From: Rachicladosporium sp. CCFEE 5018
Taxonomy: Eukaryota; Ascomycota; Dothideomycetes; Cladosporiales; Cladosporiaceae
Assembly (NCBI GenBank): GCA_002077045.2
Contig: KZ111179.1
Span: 132,004 to 196,003, forward strand
DNA length: 64,000 nt
Direction: 5' to 3'
The translations under genes and the position numbers were made by a program. Every line of letters begins with the position of its first letter. Position 1 is the stretch's first letter. The notes under the pieces are model-generated. The model worked only from the letters and a program-made list of their open reading frames with translations. It had not been told where the DNA came from and made no database searches. This document shows positions 1 through 10,688 of the stretch, one piece after another.

Positions 1-1392
1 CTTTGGCGAAAGTGACTGGCAGCAAAGCACATCACGTACGTCGACCGAGACTCGCCTGAGGGGGTTGTACTGACGATCTGGCAGCGATTCAGCGGACCCC
101 AGATCAAGCGCTTTCGGACGAAGTACCCCGACCACTACGAGAACGTTTCGCGGATCTCACTCGTCTCGTCATTTCTGGCCTCCGTCTTCCTCGGCAAGGT
201 CGCACCCATCGACATAAGCGATGTCACTGGGATGAACCTCTGGGATATCAACAAGGGACAGTGGCACGACACGCTGCTCGAGCTTGCTGCCGGAAGCAAA
301 GACGGTGCAGCGGACCTGAAGCAGAAACTCGGCCACGTTCCAGAAGACGGTGGCGAGAAGTTCGGCAGCATCAGCGACTACTTCGTCAAACGGTACGGAT
401 TCCCGAGTGATGCTAAGATTATCGCATTCACTGGCGACAACCCAGCGACTATCTTGGCTTTACCTTTACGATCATCCGATGCGATGGTGTCGCTCGGCAC
501 AAGCACGACGTTCCTCATGAGCACCTCAACGTACAAGCCAGCTGGTGCATACCACTTCATGAACCATCCGACTACTGCGGGGCTCTATATGTTCATGCTG
601 TGCTACAAGAACGGCGGCCTCGCTCGAGAACAGATCCGAGATCAATTCAATACTTCAGCAACGCACCCAGCGAACTGGGACACCTTCAATGATACCGCTC
701 TAAGCACTTCTTTGGTCTCGCAACAGGGTAAGGACAGCGCAATGCGCCTCGGGCTATACTTTCCTCGTCCAGAAATCGTCCCGAACGTCCGCGCAGGTCA
801 GTGGCGATACTCTTACACGCCAGGCACCGGTGAGATCAAAGAAGTTGCAGCAGACTTCCTGCCTGATGACGCCCGCAATATCGTCGAATCGCAAATGCTA
901 TCGCTGCGATTACGCTCGTTTCCTCTTGTGCAAGCCGAGACCAACACAACAACTGGGGTCGAGCTGCCACCACAGCCACGCCGTGTGTACCTCGTCGGTG
1001 GAGGCAGCGCTAACAATGCAATCGCGAAAATCTGCGGCGAAGTGCTTGGGTCGCATGATGGCGTCTACAAGCTCGATATCGGCGGCAATGCTTGTGCTCT
1101 TGGCTCAGCCTACAAAGCGATCTGGGGCGTTGAGCGAAAGCAGGGTCAGACGTTTGAAGATCTCATCGGGTCTCGTTGGGATGAGAAGCAGTTCACGAAG
1201 ACAGTCGCGGACGGCTACCAAAAGGGGACTTTCGAGACTTACGGTGAGGCTGTCAAAGGATTCGAGAAAATGGAGCAGATTGTCATAGGTGAGGTTGGCG
1301 AGGGCAAGAAGCAAGCTAGCGGAGGTGTCTTCATGGCGAGTGACACTGATGCTGGCGCCGCTGCCAGATCAAAGAGAGGTGAGTTCATCTAG
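1..1392 (+). CDS. XKS1: D-xylulose kinase (xylulokinase), 3' part
   Basis: Phosphorylates D-xylulose to xylulose-5-phosphate, feeding D-xylose and L-arabinose carbon into the pentose phosphate pathway in the cytosol. The 5' end lies outside the window. The first exon fragment (3-35) reads [12 protein letters not shown] 49 bp phase-0 intron follows at 36-84 (GTACGT donor, CTGAC branch site, CAG acceptor), and the frame resumes at 85 with RFSGPQI, the join expected for xylulokinases. The second exon holds the rest of the FGGY kinase fold: [13 protein letters not shown], the substrate-proximal DVTGMNLWD, and the C-terminal ATP-binding part with [13 protein letters not shown] and [13 protein letters not shown]. 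The first in-window ATG (232) is internal and not the start. Neighbour on the other strand is a convergent hypothetical gene. Family assignment is firm; only the missing N-terminus limits the description. Confidence 0.93.
36..84 (+). other. Intron of the xylulokinase gene
   Basis: GTACGT donor at 36, CTGAC branch site around 70-74 and CAG acceptor ending at 84. Removing 49 bp joins KAHH to RFSGPQI in frame, which restores the conserved family sequence; reading through meets a stop just upstream. Confidence 0.85.
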
Positions 1393-1632
1393 ACTTGCGC
1401 CCCAACGGCTTGGTCGGAGGCCTTACGAGCTAGCAGGCCCGAACGATTAGGCCATGTACGTGCCGATGCTACTACGTGGTCAGTAAGATTGTCGTGATCA
1501 CTATTCCGTAGCTGTTCGCGGTACCTCATCGAATCTTGCACTGCGATGTCCCTGTCAATCGTATCGCCACTGTGTTCACGGAGGCGCGGCGGACGAAGGG
1601 TCCCGAACCTTACCCTTTGTATCGTGAGCAGC

Positions 1633-2175
1633 TCATCCGCCACCTTCCAGCGTAGCGATTTGCTTCGCAAGCTGAACCATGAAGGGCTGTCCACTCGCCA
1701 TGTGACTCGCTACATTGAAGGTGTTAGTATCAGTATGTGCGCTCGAGCTGTGGCGTCGTTCTGTACCCTTCGATCCCCATGCAGTGCATCTCCCATTGCC
1801 ACCGACCTCCTCCACCTTGTAGGCCGCAGGCAAAGGCTTGTTGCCGCCGCTCAAGAAGGTCTTGACGTCTGCTGTGTTGAAGCCATTGACCGCAACCTGA
1901 CTTCGCTCCTCCTGTTGCGCGTTCACCGTACTAGACTCGGGCCGGCCATTGCTAGATGACGGTCCCCGATCCCTGCTCTCACTTGAACGTTGCGCCCAGG
2001 CGTTATTCGCCTGTTGTGTATTTGTGCGAGGCGGTTGTGTGGGATTGCCTTGCTGGCTGGGTGAAGCGGTGCCAGAGCGGGTCGTGGGTGTTCGAGAGGT
2101 GCGGGCAGTCTGCCACACGCTACCGGCATTGATCAGTATGATAATGCAACGCTCGTGCGCATCGGAGTAAAATAC
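1633..2175 (-). CDS. Conserved hypothetical protein, 5' end unresolved
   Basis: An open frame on the minus strand encodes a low-complexity N-terminal half rich in Gln, Ser, Pro and Asn (with NAWAQR), then a more ordered part with FNTADVKTFL, PAAYKVEEVG and TAWGSKG, and it ends QPFMVQLAKQIATLEGGG. This order (NAWAQR block, GFN..., AWG..., then a short C-terminal helix after an M-A-S/N-G motif) resembles an uncharacterised Pezizomycotina family as I remember it; no function is known to me. There is no in-frame ATG near the 5' end, so an upstream exon, which I could not place, must supply the start. The gene converges with xylulokinase. Coding status is supported by the composition and the conserved-looking C-terminus; the exact extent is uncertain. 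Confidence 0.5.
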   Translation of the reverse strand, partial: VFYSDAHERCIIILINAGSVWQTARTSRTPTTRSGTASPSQQGNPTQPPRTNTQQANNAWAQRSSESRDRGPSSSNGRPESSTVNAQQEERSQVAVNGFNTADVKTFLSGGNKPLPAAYKVEEVGGNGRCTAWGSKGTERRHSSSAHTDTNTFNVASHMASGQPFMVQLAKQIATLEGGG

Positions 2176-2232
2176 TTCTGCTGGTTTGACATTGTGGTCT
2201 ACAAATAGCTCATGTTGCACCAAGGGTTTCAC

Positions 2233-5200
2233 GGTGTGAAGTTGAGCTCGAGCTCGAAGTGCCGAGGCGAACGTTGAAACGTCCGATCAGCAACAAGGGT
2301 GTGTCCTTGAAGCTAGAGTATTCCTACGGTATCTACCTTAGGTCTACGCACTTTTCGTCTTGAGCTGGACTTAGTAGAGCGACTGGAAGATGCCACAACC
2401 GATTTGGTCGATAAAGTACTTCTGCCGGCTCCTTTCCGGTCGTGACCTTCAGGTCGCCAAAGAGAAGTGATCATATACTTTTTGAGGCTCCGGCATGTGT
2501 GGTACACTGATCGCAGTGACCGACCCTAGGATTGAGCCGCATTGCAACTGGGTTCACTCGAGCATCTATCACTCACCTGTTGCAGCAATTATACGAGAAG
2601 TCGTCACCGATAGGCTATGTTTGCATCCCACTTGAGAGGTTCAGACCTCAAGCGCGGCCAGCCTCCCAGCAGCGACATATTCATGCAGCCACATCGACGA
2701 TGTAGGAGCTGCTCCTCGAACACAAAACTCGAAAGGCTGATCGGACGACAGTGCAACAGGTGAGTCCTTCAAAGGACTCGATCGTGAGTATCGTTACCCT
2801 CTGCGCGCGTGTTCCCTCTGCCTTCGGCCTCGGGCAAGACGCCGAATAGCCTGCGCTACGGCTCCACTCATGCATTGAAGGATTCGAATGCAATACTTCT
2901 CGGAGCGAAAGGATACGCGCTATTGGCATGGCATGTCGGGACTGTGACTGACTGAGTCGCGTACTGCTTCGGTACTGCGCATGTATTGACTCCTGAGCGG
3001 GCGGCAACCATCAGGGTGCAACGTGGCGCGAGTGGAGATAGCCCAGAGAGTTTATCAACGGCGTTGATGCGCAGTCGGTGGCGTGATCAGCGAAGAAACG
3101 TCTCTTGAGGATGTGGATGACTGTGACGGTACAGTGAGTTGCTTTTGCTCTGCACTTCGAACGGGGTCTTCGAGGGTGAGCATAAGCATCCAGTCTTGAT
3201 CTCCCTTTCGTCAAGGTCAGGACGAGTCCATCATGGCCCTACTCCGGTCATGAGTACCAGCCGCAGGCCAAGATACCGTGGTGCCGCCACGCGGTTTGCA
3301 GTCTTGTCAGCCACTTACCTCAGGATAAGGTTACTAGTAAGGATCTAGGGTTCGTCTTCTGTGCTGCCGAAACCCATCGGGAAAATGCTTCTGCAGTGTG
3401 GCTTGGATGATCAGCAAGCGCTATTGCTTGCTAGTACGACACCAGTCGGATCTCAGCAAACGGAAGGCGTCTCGGGGAAATGAAAACTCGCAAATGCTAT
3501 CGATAATGTGCATGACTGTCGTGCCCAATCGCATGCAACTTCGCCAGAGTCGTGATACCTGATTGGCATCGCGGCAGAACGACCACATTGACTTTCGCTA
3601 GACTGGCGGTTTGACGCCATTGCTTCAACGTGCGGCCTGCCCTGCGTCAAAGTCACAGACACCGTCTTCATCGTGCAGAATTTGCTGGAAGCGCAACGGT
3701 GCACCGAGTGTGTAGTCACGCCCTCAGCCCCCGTAAGATCTTGATCAAGCGGAGTACAGGTGTTGATAAGCCATGCTGTAAAGAAGATGAAGATCGTCCT
3801 AGCTGCAAGTACTTGAGAACAAAGCTGGGGCACGGGACAATTGGGCTCGGCAAAGTACCGAGAACCCGGAAAGGAAGCAGCGTTTCGGTCGTACCTGACG
3901 ATCCTTGGCGTCAACTCCACCTCATCCCGCGGCCAGCACACGACTCGAACATCTTCTCACTGGTGGCATCGTCAATCCTTGCCATACACCGTGTTCACTA
4001 AGCTCCGCGAGTGACTCCGGTATGCCCTGTCCCATACTCAATCGCCCGCAAGGAGACATACGTCCGCCGGTCAATTCACCTACTAGTGGACGTGGCGATG
4101 TGCCATACTCTTATGTTGGTCAAGCACCTCCAACATCAGGCCTCTACAACCAGCATGTGGGCACCGAGCGTCGTCAAGATCCTCAAAGTTCGTGTGGCTT
4201 CGTCAAAGCTTCTACAATTCGCGTACGCTTGCAGAGAGGGAGAAGGTCGAAGCGCCAATGATCCGAAACTCTTCTGCCACACCAGCGCATCAGATGCCGT
4301 TGGTGACTCCACTTCGCCAACGTCCCTTCCATGTTCCGCAGTGCATTGCGTGCGAGGCCCACTTACCCTTGATGGGTGCACTCGGAGAGACAACGAAATC
4401 CTCAAATTGGGCGCCGAATGGTATATGTGCGTTGAGTCTGGATGTGAGGCCTCCATGAGACTGAGCATAGTGCACTGTACGTACCGATGCCATACCGTTG
4501 ATCGTGCACTCCGGTGTTGATCAGGGTCGCCATCGTTCGGCGCCATCACGCCAGGAATACTTGAAGCACCATTTGTCGCAAAAGATGGCCTCGACTGATC
4601 AGATGCGAGGATTAGGCGGGTGGGACCTTAGCCTCACATTTGACCCACCTGCGTCCTACTAGTCTGCTGCATTGCTGACCCCTATAGAGCGACTGCCTTA
4701 CCCATAGTACTGAAGGCTTTCGCCACTGATCGCAGCGATCTGGGGATCCCAGGCCCAAGTTGCGATCCGAGACCGACCTTCCCCACGCCGCACCTCGTGA
4801 AGTCACTGCCATGTAGGTGATCGTCCCCGGGCTACTTGACCTGTACATGTAACTCCTGTTCCAGGACCGCCGTGCTTTGGGGTCTCCACCACCATGCAGG
4901 CCCAAGACGGCGGTCGCTCGCGGTCGATCCACAGACACGCGATACCCTGGGGTCAACAGCCGTCAATGCTATGCACGTTATTCGCCGAGACGCTCGATCA
5001 TCCGCTTTTGGGACGCATTCGTGTGTCGCAAGTCAACGAGTCGTCTGCTTCTGGCAAAGATGCACACGTCGGCATGGACGTTTGACGATGGAGGGTACGG
5101 TTGCATGCCCACCTGCTCGCTTCTTGCAAACTCTATCTTTTTCTCCGTGGTATATGGAGTTTCATTGCCTCGTCGCAAGTGTCCTGGTATCTGATCTCTT

Positions 5201-5261
5201 GTCTAATCGTGGTGTCAATTCCATTCATTCAATCGTTCAAGGTCAGACACGTTTGCATTCA
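2233..5261. other. Long gene-poor interval upstream of the P450
   Basis: About 3 kb with only short overlapping open frames on both strands, none with recognisable domains, splice-consistent continuation or coding-like composition. No tRNA, tandem array or transposase-like segment is visible. It probably contains the unplaced 5' exon of the hypothetical gene at 1633-2175 and the promoter of the P450. Otherwise I see nothing that can be supported. Confidence 0.5.
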
Positions 5262-7397
5262 ATGGCGTTCCTCTCCCTTCTGCTCGTCGCTGCAGTGGTC
5301 GCAGTTGCGGCGCTCATACATTATGTCGAGAAGACCAAGAAGCAGCGATTGCCTGAGGGTGTAACGAGGCTGCCGGGTCCAAAAGGTGTGCGACCCGACG
5401 TAATTCCCTTGCATTCAATTCTAATCAGTGCCTAGGCCTTCCAATCATAGGCAGTGTGCACCAGGTCCCCGAGAAGAACAGTTGGATGGCCTTCCACAAC
5501 TGGGGCCTGCAGTATGGCCCAATCTACCAAGTAAACCTTGCTGGGCACAACCATGTCTGGATCAGTCGAGATCGCATCGCACACGACTTGCTCACCAAGC
5601 GAAGTGCCAACTATTCTGAGAGACCGTTCATCCCTGCGCTGGAGCAAGACAACCGAACTAGCGGCCAATACCTGCCACTGATGTCACGGAACGAGCTCTG
5701 GACTCGCCAACGGAAGATGGGCAAGCAGATCATGGACACTTCCGCGAAGAATGGCTTTTACGCCTATCCTGAGCTCGAGTCTGTTGCTCTTCGAGCTGAT
5801 GTCCGAGCCCGAACGCTACAACCACGCTCTAGAGTCCTTCATTGCTCGTGTCACAAGTCGACTGGCTTGGGGAACATCAACTGCCGCTGATGAGCTCAAG
5901 CAACGGGCTCGTGAGCTGCTAGTCGGCGTCTCGCCGACTGGCGCTCTTGGCAACAAGCTCCCCGTGCTCATGTCTCTGCCGGAGAAGTGGTCGGCACCCA
6001 AGGCATGGGAAGCGCGGCGATCGAGAACCGAGAAGAAGTTCTTCCAGACCATGCAAGCAGAAGTCCATGAGCAACAATCAGCACCCAAAGCTGGAAGTGC
6101 ACGCGCACCTCGACAGTCTTGGACCAGTATGTTCCTCGACAACAAGGACAAGTGGGGCTTCCCAACTGATCTTGAGGGCGCATACGTCGTGGGGATGCAC
6201 GGCATCGCCGGAGCCTTGACCATTGCTGCACCAATGCAGAGCTTCTGCCTTGCCAACACACACTACCCACAGTACCAGCATCTCCTGCACGAGGAAATTG
6301 ACCGCGTCTGTGGGGATCGCATGCCGAGATTCAGCGATATGCCTGACATGCCTGTGTTGCGAGCATTTATCCGCGAGACCTTGCGATGGCGGCCACCCGT
6401 GAGTCGACTGTTGAAGTATAATAACTAGATCCTGGACTGATAGGGTTTGTAGGTACCAACCGGCATCCCACACGCCTCGGTTAAAGACGACGTCTACGAC
6501 GGCCACTTTATTCCCGCCGGCTCCATCATGCATCCTCTCGAGTGGTCCATCTCCCGTGACCCAGAAGTCTTCACGGATCCAGACGCCTGGAACCCCACGC
6601 GATGGCTCAAGCCAGAGTTCCCCACATATCAAGAGCCGCTCACACAATTTCCCACTATCACATCATATAGCCAGTTTGGCTACGGGCGCCGTATCTGCCA
6701 AGGCATGGGCGTCACTGAGGCAGACCTCTTCGTCGGTATTGGCTGCATCGCATGGATGTTCTCCTGGCACGCTGTGCCCGAGACAGGCGCTGCGACTCCG
6801 GAGGCGGCGCAAGTCGAGCCATTGGACCTCCAGAGGAGAGATGAGTCGAAGGTTCTGCTGCCGGATCACATGCGCGGACGTACTACCGGTCTACAGACGC
6901 CGCCGGCGGAGAGCGAGATTTCAATGCAGCTTGGCGAGACCACCAGCCGCTCGCGACAAGGCTCAAGCGACTCTGCCATCTGCATGCCTCGCACTAGCAC
7001 TAAGGCAGTCGAGTCCATCCTCACGCCACCGCCCTCGCCTCAAGTGAAGGCCCAGACCGTCGCCGAAGCACCGACGATGTCACTGCTCTCCGAAATTCGC
7101 AGCAGGGTCGCTTCGGCTTTCACGACGGCCACCTCAAGTCGCGCACAGCAGCCCAGAGTATCGGCCAGAGCGGCACCACCAGCCGCAGACCCGACGATGG
7201 ACTTCACCACCCTCCTCATCGCCAAGCCGAATCCTTTCAAGTTCGAACTTCGTATCCGCGACCAAGCTAAGGCCGATGATGTCGCGCGGCAATGGATGGA
7301 CCTGAAGATGCAGGGTGAGTTCGAGGACTCCAGAGTGTTCTGGAAGGATGGTAATCGGGGGAATCGGGAATTTGGGTGGGGCGAGGTGAAAAGTTGA
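5262..7397 (+). CDS. Cytochrome P450 monooxygenase, with an apparent frameshift
   Basis: Membrane-anchored haem-thiolate monooxygenase; the substrate cannot be told from sequence. The ATG at 5262 opens a hydrophobic anchor (MAFLSLLLVAAVVAVAAL) followed by the proline-rich RLPGPKGLPIIG. Introns: 5386-5435 (phase 1) and 6399-6452 (phase 0), both joining family-conserved sequence. Landmarks: RQRKMGKQIMD (C-helix), RETLRWRPP with the K-helix ExxR (about residue 355), and the haem loop FGYGRRICQG (Cys codon 6695-6697). Between 5777 and 5791 the frame changes by one base: homology runs in one frame through YPELES and in another from LLFELMSEP. No intron fits there, so the locus is either mutated or mis-sequenced by one base. 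After the haem loop, a Ser/Thr/Pro-rich stretch of about 120-150 residues separates it from the usual C-terminal strand sequence LLIAKPNPFKFELRIRDQ. Confidence 0.85.
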
Positions 7398-7701
7398 GGT
7401 GGTCGGTCATGCGACTATGCCTGCGGATGCGGTCTTGGAGTTTGTTGCGTACATAGCGATGCTTGAGATATTCTCCCGTAGTGTAATGACTTGTCATCCT
7501 ATTGCACTGTCAGTTGTCCACCTGTACTGTCGGTGCAAAGTCGAAAGAAATCTGCCGAATTGTTCGCTGATAAATTGTAATGTCCAATTGTTTCCTCTGT
7601 ACAATGTATAGGTCTCGCACCAACGCGCCCTATGGGTATCCGAAAAGCACATACTCCGCATCCAAGTTTTCCAGAGTCAAGTATCCTTCGATCATCGTCG
7701 C
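7398..7701. other. 3'-3' intergenic spacer
   Basis: Convergent spacer of about 300 bp between the P450 and the coiled-coil protein gene. It should hold both 3' UTRs; no gene or RNA is visible. Confidence 0.5.
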
Positions 7702-8841
7702 TCATCCACCCGCCTCAAGAGTCACCATAAGACTTTCTCTTAGCGCTGCGCAGGTCTCCTCGAACCCACTCAAGACATCGTCACATTCCCTCTTGCACCA
7801 CTTCGCTGCGAATTTCTTGTGCCATCCGGAGTCCACAAGCTTCTCCTGCGCAGCCTCGGCATTCTCGCGCTCGCGGCGCATATCCTCCACCACCGCTTGT
7901 GAGGATCTCAAGTGCCGGGCTGCTAGGTTCGTACATTGTCGTCCCATCTGCAGAGTATCGGTGATCTGCGCAAGGGTGCTGATCGTACTCGATGTCTCCC
8001 TGTCAAGCTTTTGTAGGCCAGTATGAGCTGCTGGATCCGGATATGGGAGTGATGTGAGGAGCGTTTCGACGAGTGGAGTGGCTTCCTCGAGTGCCTCAAG
8101 GTCGAGAGAGTTGGCATACAAAAACGGCGAGTAGAGCGATGTGCTCAGAAGCTGCAAATTGCGCGTTTCTTTCGTGAGATGCGAGGCCATACTGTTCGTG
8201 CTCGTGTTCATTCGTTGTATGAGTGATTCGAGCGTGCTCTGGTTGCCAAGGTTTTGAAGGTGCCCGACCACACGCGGGATAAGGGGATCCTCCGTAGCGG
8301 CTCCGTACTGTGCCATGCGGTGAACAGCTGCAAGACTGTCCTCCAATTCTGGGGTGAATCGCTCTTCTGGCCCTTCTTCAGTAGCATCCGGCGGTTTCTC
8401 GGTTTTGCTGAATGGTTTGCTGAAATTCCTCGATTGCGGCGTCCGCTTCTGAGGGTACGAGACATCAACTCCTGAGTCTCTCGTTCCATCTGGCGAGTCA
8501 TCCTGCGCTGGTGTGGGTGGAGAGTTCTCGGACACGTCCTCGTCCACCTCCGCATCATCGTAGTCCTCGTCCTCGTCGTCCAGCATGTCTAGCTCGTCGG
8601 CCAGATTCCCCATGCCGTTGCCGGCAGAGAGGTCATCCGCTTGCTGGTGCGAGGCATTGGAATATATCGAGGCGCATGAGTATCTATGCTTCGAGCGCGT
8701 GCTGACTGGACTGCGTCTGTCGTGATTGGAGGAAAAGCTGGATGTGCGCCTGCGCAGGTACTGGCGGTATGAGCTTGGTGGTGAATTCATAGTCGGACTC
8801 ATGTAGTCGCGGATGGGCGTCAAGGGTGGCGAGGAAGTCAT
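7702..8841 (-). CDS. Conserved fungal coiled-coil protein of unknown function
   Basis: Single-exon protein of 379 residues starting at an ATG (8841). The first 165 residues are disordered: Ser/Pro-rich, with a run of acidic residues near 85-105 (DDEDEDYDD). From about residue 170 the protein is mostly helical, with conserved-looking segments LESLIQRMN, LTKETRNLQLLSTSLYSP, LQKLDRETSSTISTLAQITDTLQMGRQ and a C-terminal WCKRECDDVLSGFEE. I recognise this pattern as a widespread uncharacterised Pezizomycotina family, but not as any named protein; the regularly spaced hydrophobics suggest coiled-coil or bundle formation and a structural role. There is no signal peptide or membrane span. It is transcribed divergently from the NmrA-like gene, and its start lies 446 bp from that gene's start. 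Confidence 0.85.
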   Translation of the reverse strand: MTSSPPLTPIRDYMSPTMNSPPSSYRQYLRRRTSSFSSNHDRRSPVSTRSKHRYSCASIYSNASHQQADDLSAGNGMGNLADELDMLDDEDEDYDDAEVDEDVSENSPPTPAQDDSPDGTRDSGVDVSYPQKRTPQSRNFSKPFSKTEKPPDATEEGPEERFTPELEDSLAAVHRMAQYGAATEDPLIPRVVGHLQNLGNQSTLESLIQRMNTSTNSMASHLTKETRNLQLLSTSLYSPFLYANSLDLEALEEATPLVETLLTSLPYPDPAAHTGLQKLDRETSSTISTLAQITDTLQMGRQCTNLAARHLRSSQAVVEDMRRERENAEAAQEKLVDSGWHKKFAAKWCKRECDDVLSGFEETCAALRESLMVTLEAGG

Positions 8842-9287
8842 GGTCGCAACGTGAAAGATGTATGAGGTGGATATCGAGCCAATTGTTGACTTCCCTTTGG
8901 ACGCTGTCTCAGATGGAGCAATCCATATTTCTCATGTGGTGACAGCAGCCAATGCAGATGTTCGCTTAGCTGGCGAGTCAAGGATGCACAGGAGGCTACG
9001 CCCTGGATCGATATGAAAGCAATGTTAGTCACTATCACATGCGCGTGCTCTACTGTGGTGATCCTGTGAACGATTCGGAACGGCAAGAAGCACAAGGCTC
9101 GGCACGAAGCGTGAAACCCTGTGTCGCTCACGCAAGCAAGTGATCAATAAGCAAGCAGATTCCATTGGGAACCTTCGCGGAAGGAATAGGACTAGCTGCG
9201 TCGCATCATGGCCTTAGATATCTCATTGCTGCCGCAGTTGTGGCGCGTAGCACGTTCTACATATTCATCCCTTCTGACGCTACGACA
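8842..9287. promoter_or_regulatory. Shared divergent promoter region
   Basis: Intergenic 446 bp between two divergently oriented starts (8841 minus, 9288 plus), so it must contain both promoters. No clear TATA box or operator-like repeat stands out. Confidence 0.45.
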
Positions 9288-10241
9288 ATGTCTCCAACCA
9301 TTCTCGTCGTCGGGGCGACGGGCAACACTGGGAGGAGTGTCGTGCAAACCCTCCCCAACCTCCTCCAATCAAGCAAAGAGCTCGCAAACCATCAGATACT
9401 GGCCTTGACCAGGTCCCTTGAGAGTCAAGCCGCCCAGGAGCTTGCGAGACTGCCCCATGTCGAGATGGTAGAATATGATTGGACCACCATCGATGCCACA
9501 TGGCTTCGCGAACGACGAGTTGAACGAGTATACATCGCACCGCACAATGAGCCAAATCAATTCCCCGAGGAATCCGGCTTCTACGTTGCCCTGCTAGAGG
9601 CGCGCGTGAAATACGTGGTTAAAGTATCGACGAATCCCAGATATGTCAGTCCCACGAATCCGGTATACTACGGCCGCGCGCACTGGGCAATTGAGACACT
9701 ACTCAGTCAACCAGAATTCGCAGAGCTGCAATGGACGTCGCTACAGCCAAACTATTTCACTAGAATGTATCTTGCATCTGCAGCGGAATGGGTGAAGCAA
9801 TATCGCAAAACGGGCAACTCGCAAGAGGTATTCAAGACCAATTTTGAGGAGAATCAAGCAGTCGCTGTGCTTGATCCTGAAGACGTCGGAAGCGTTGGCG
9901 CGCACCTTCTCGCACTGGACGATCCTTCGCACCATAACAACGCCAAATACGTCTTGAGTGGTCCAGAGGATCTTACTGGAAAGCAGCTTGTGGCGCTCAT
10001 TGAGAAGCACACGGGTGTGACGGTGGCGAACACTGAGTTCAGAGATGTATCATGGATCGACGAGCTGAGCAAATCTGGCGGGTACCCAGAGAAAGTTCTG
10101 ACTTCGATCCGTGCTGGATGTATTCCCCTGTGGGAAGGAGCCTGTTCCGTGTCCGCAATGCCCACGAGTGCCGAAATTATCGAGCTCGCTGCGCCCAGAC
10201 GGACACCTGAAGTTGCCTTCAGTGCACTTCTCGAAGCGTAG
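9288..10241 (+). CDS. NmrA-like / atypical SDR NAD(P)-binding protein
   Basis: Predicted cytosolic NAD(P)-binding protein of 317 residues with a Rossmann fold. The N-terminus MSPTILVVGATGNTGRSVV carries the GxxGxxG dinucleotide motif GATGNTG. Later segments fit the NmrA-like group: VYIAPHNEP, VVKVSTNPRY, HWAIETLL followed by WTSLQPNYF, and the C-terminal substrate-side LSGPEDLTGKQLVALIEKH. In place of the classical SDR YxxxK there is a YYGRAHWAIE region, typical of atypical or regulatory members. The start at 9288 is chosen because it directly precedes the Rossmann strand; in-frame codons upstream (from 9165) encode no recognisable sequence. Members act as redox sensors, quinone or isoflavone-type reductases or tailoring enzymes; which applies here is unknown. 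The P450 about 2 kb upstream is not enough to propose a cluster. Confidence 0.82.
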   Translation: MSPTILVVGATGNTGRSVVQTLPNLLQSSKELANHQILALTRSLESQAAQELARLPHVEMVEYDWTTIDATWLRERRVERVYIAPHNEPNQFPEESGFYVALLEARVKYVVKVSTNPRYVSPTNPVYYGRAHWAIETLLSQPEFAELQWTSLQPNYFTRMYLASAAEWVKQYRKTGNSQEVFKTNFEENQAVAVLDPEDVGSVGAHLLALDDPSHHNNAKYVLSGPEDLTGKQLVALIEKHTGVTVANTEFRDVSWIDELSKSGGYPEKVLTSIRAGCIPLWEGACSVSAMPTSAEIIELAAPRRTPEVAFSALLEA

Positions 10242-10688
10242 AGAAGGCCAGTACATGCTGACGAACACGGAAGTGGCCACAATGCTATAAGCACGTCCAC
10301 CTAGCTCTATCCTATCCAGGACCGCACTCTTCATAGTCTCTTCCTTTCGCTGGCAGTGATTCGTGCATTATTCGTATATGCGAGCTGCTTAGGAAATGTC
10401 CTGAGCTGTATTCAGTAAGGCGTTGAGGTGGCGCATCTCCTTCGACGAGCCGGTGCTCTGTACAGCTATGCTAATGAAGACAGCTCAGCCGCGACGAGCG
10501 CCTGTACCCAGGAGCATGTAGTACATAGTAGAGTCTATGGCGAAAAGTCCCACCCTACGTTCCCTTCTCGCATGTACGTGGCATGGTGGATACAGGCAAG
10601 GCGAGTGACATGCTTGGACGCCAGAAGTACTCTAGCACACATCCGACATGGTTCATGGGAAAGTTGCTGCGCGGATGGTCTTGGAATA
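10242..10688. other. Intergenic interval
   Basis: Downstream of the NmrA-like gene; probably contains its 3' UTR. Only short unsupported open frames are present. Confidence 0.4.

Noticed and set aside
3453..3941. Minus-strand frame of 162 codons in the gap before the P450
   Set aside because: Irregular composition, no conserved motif and no splice partner.
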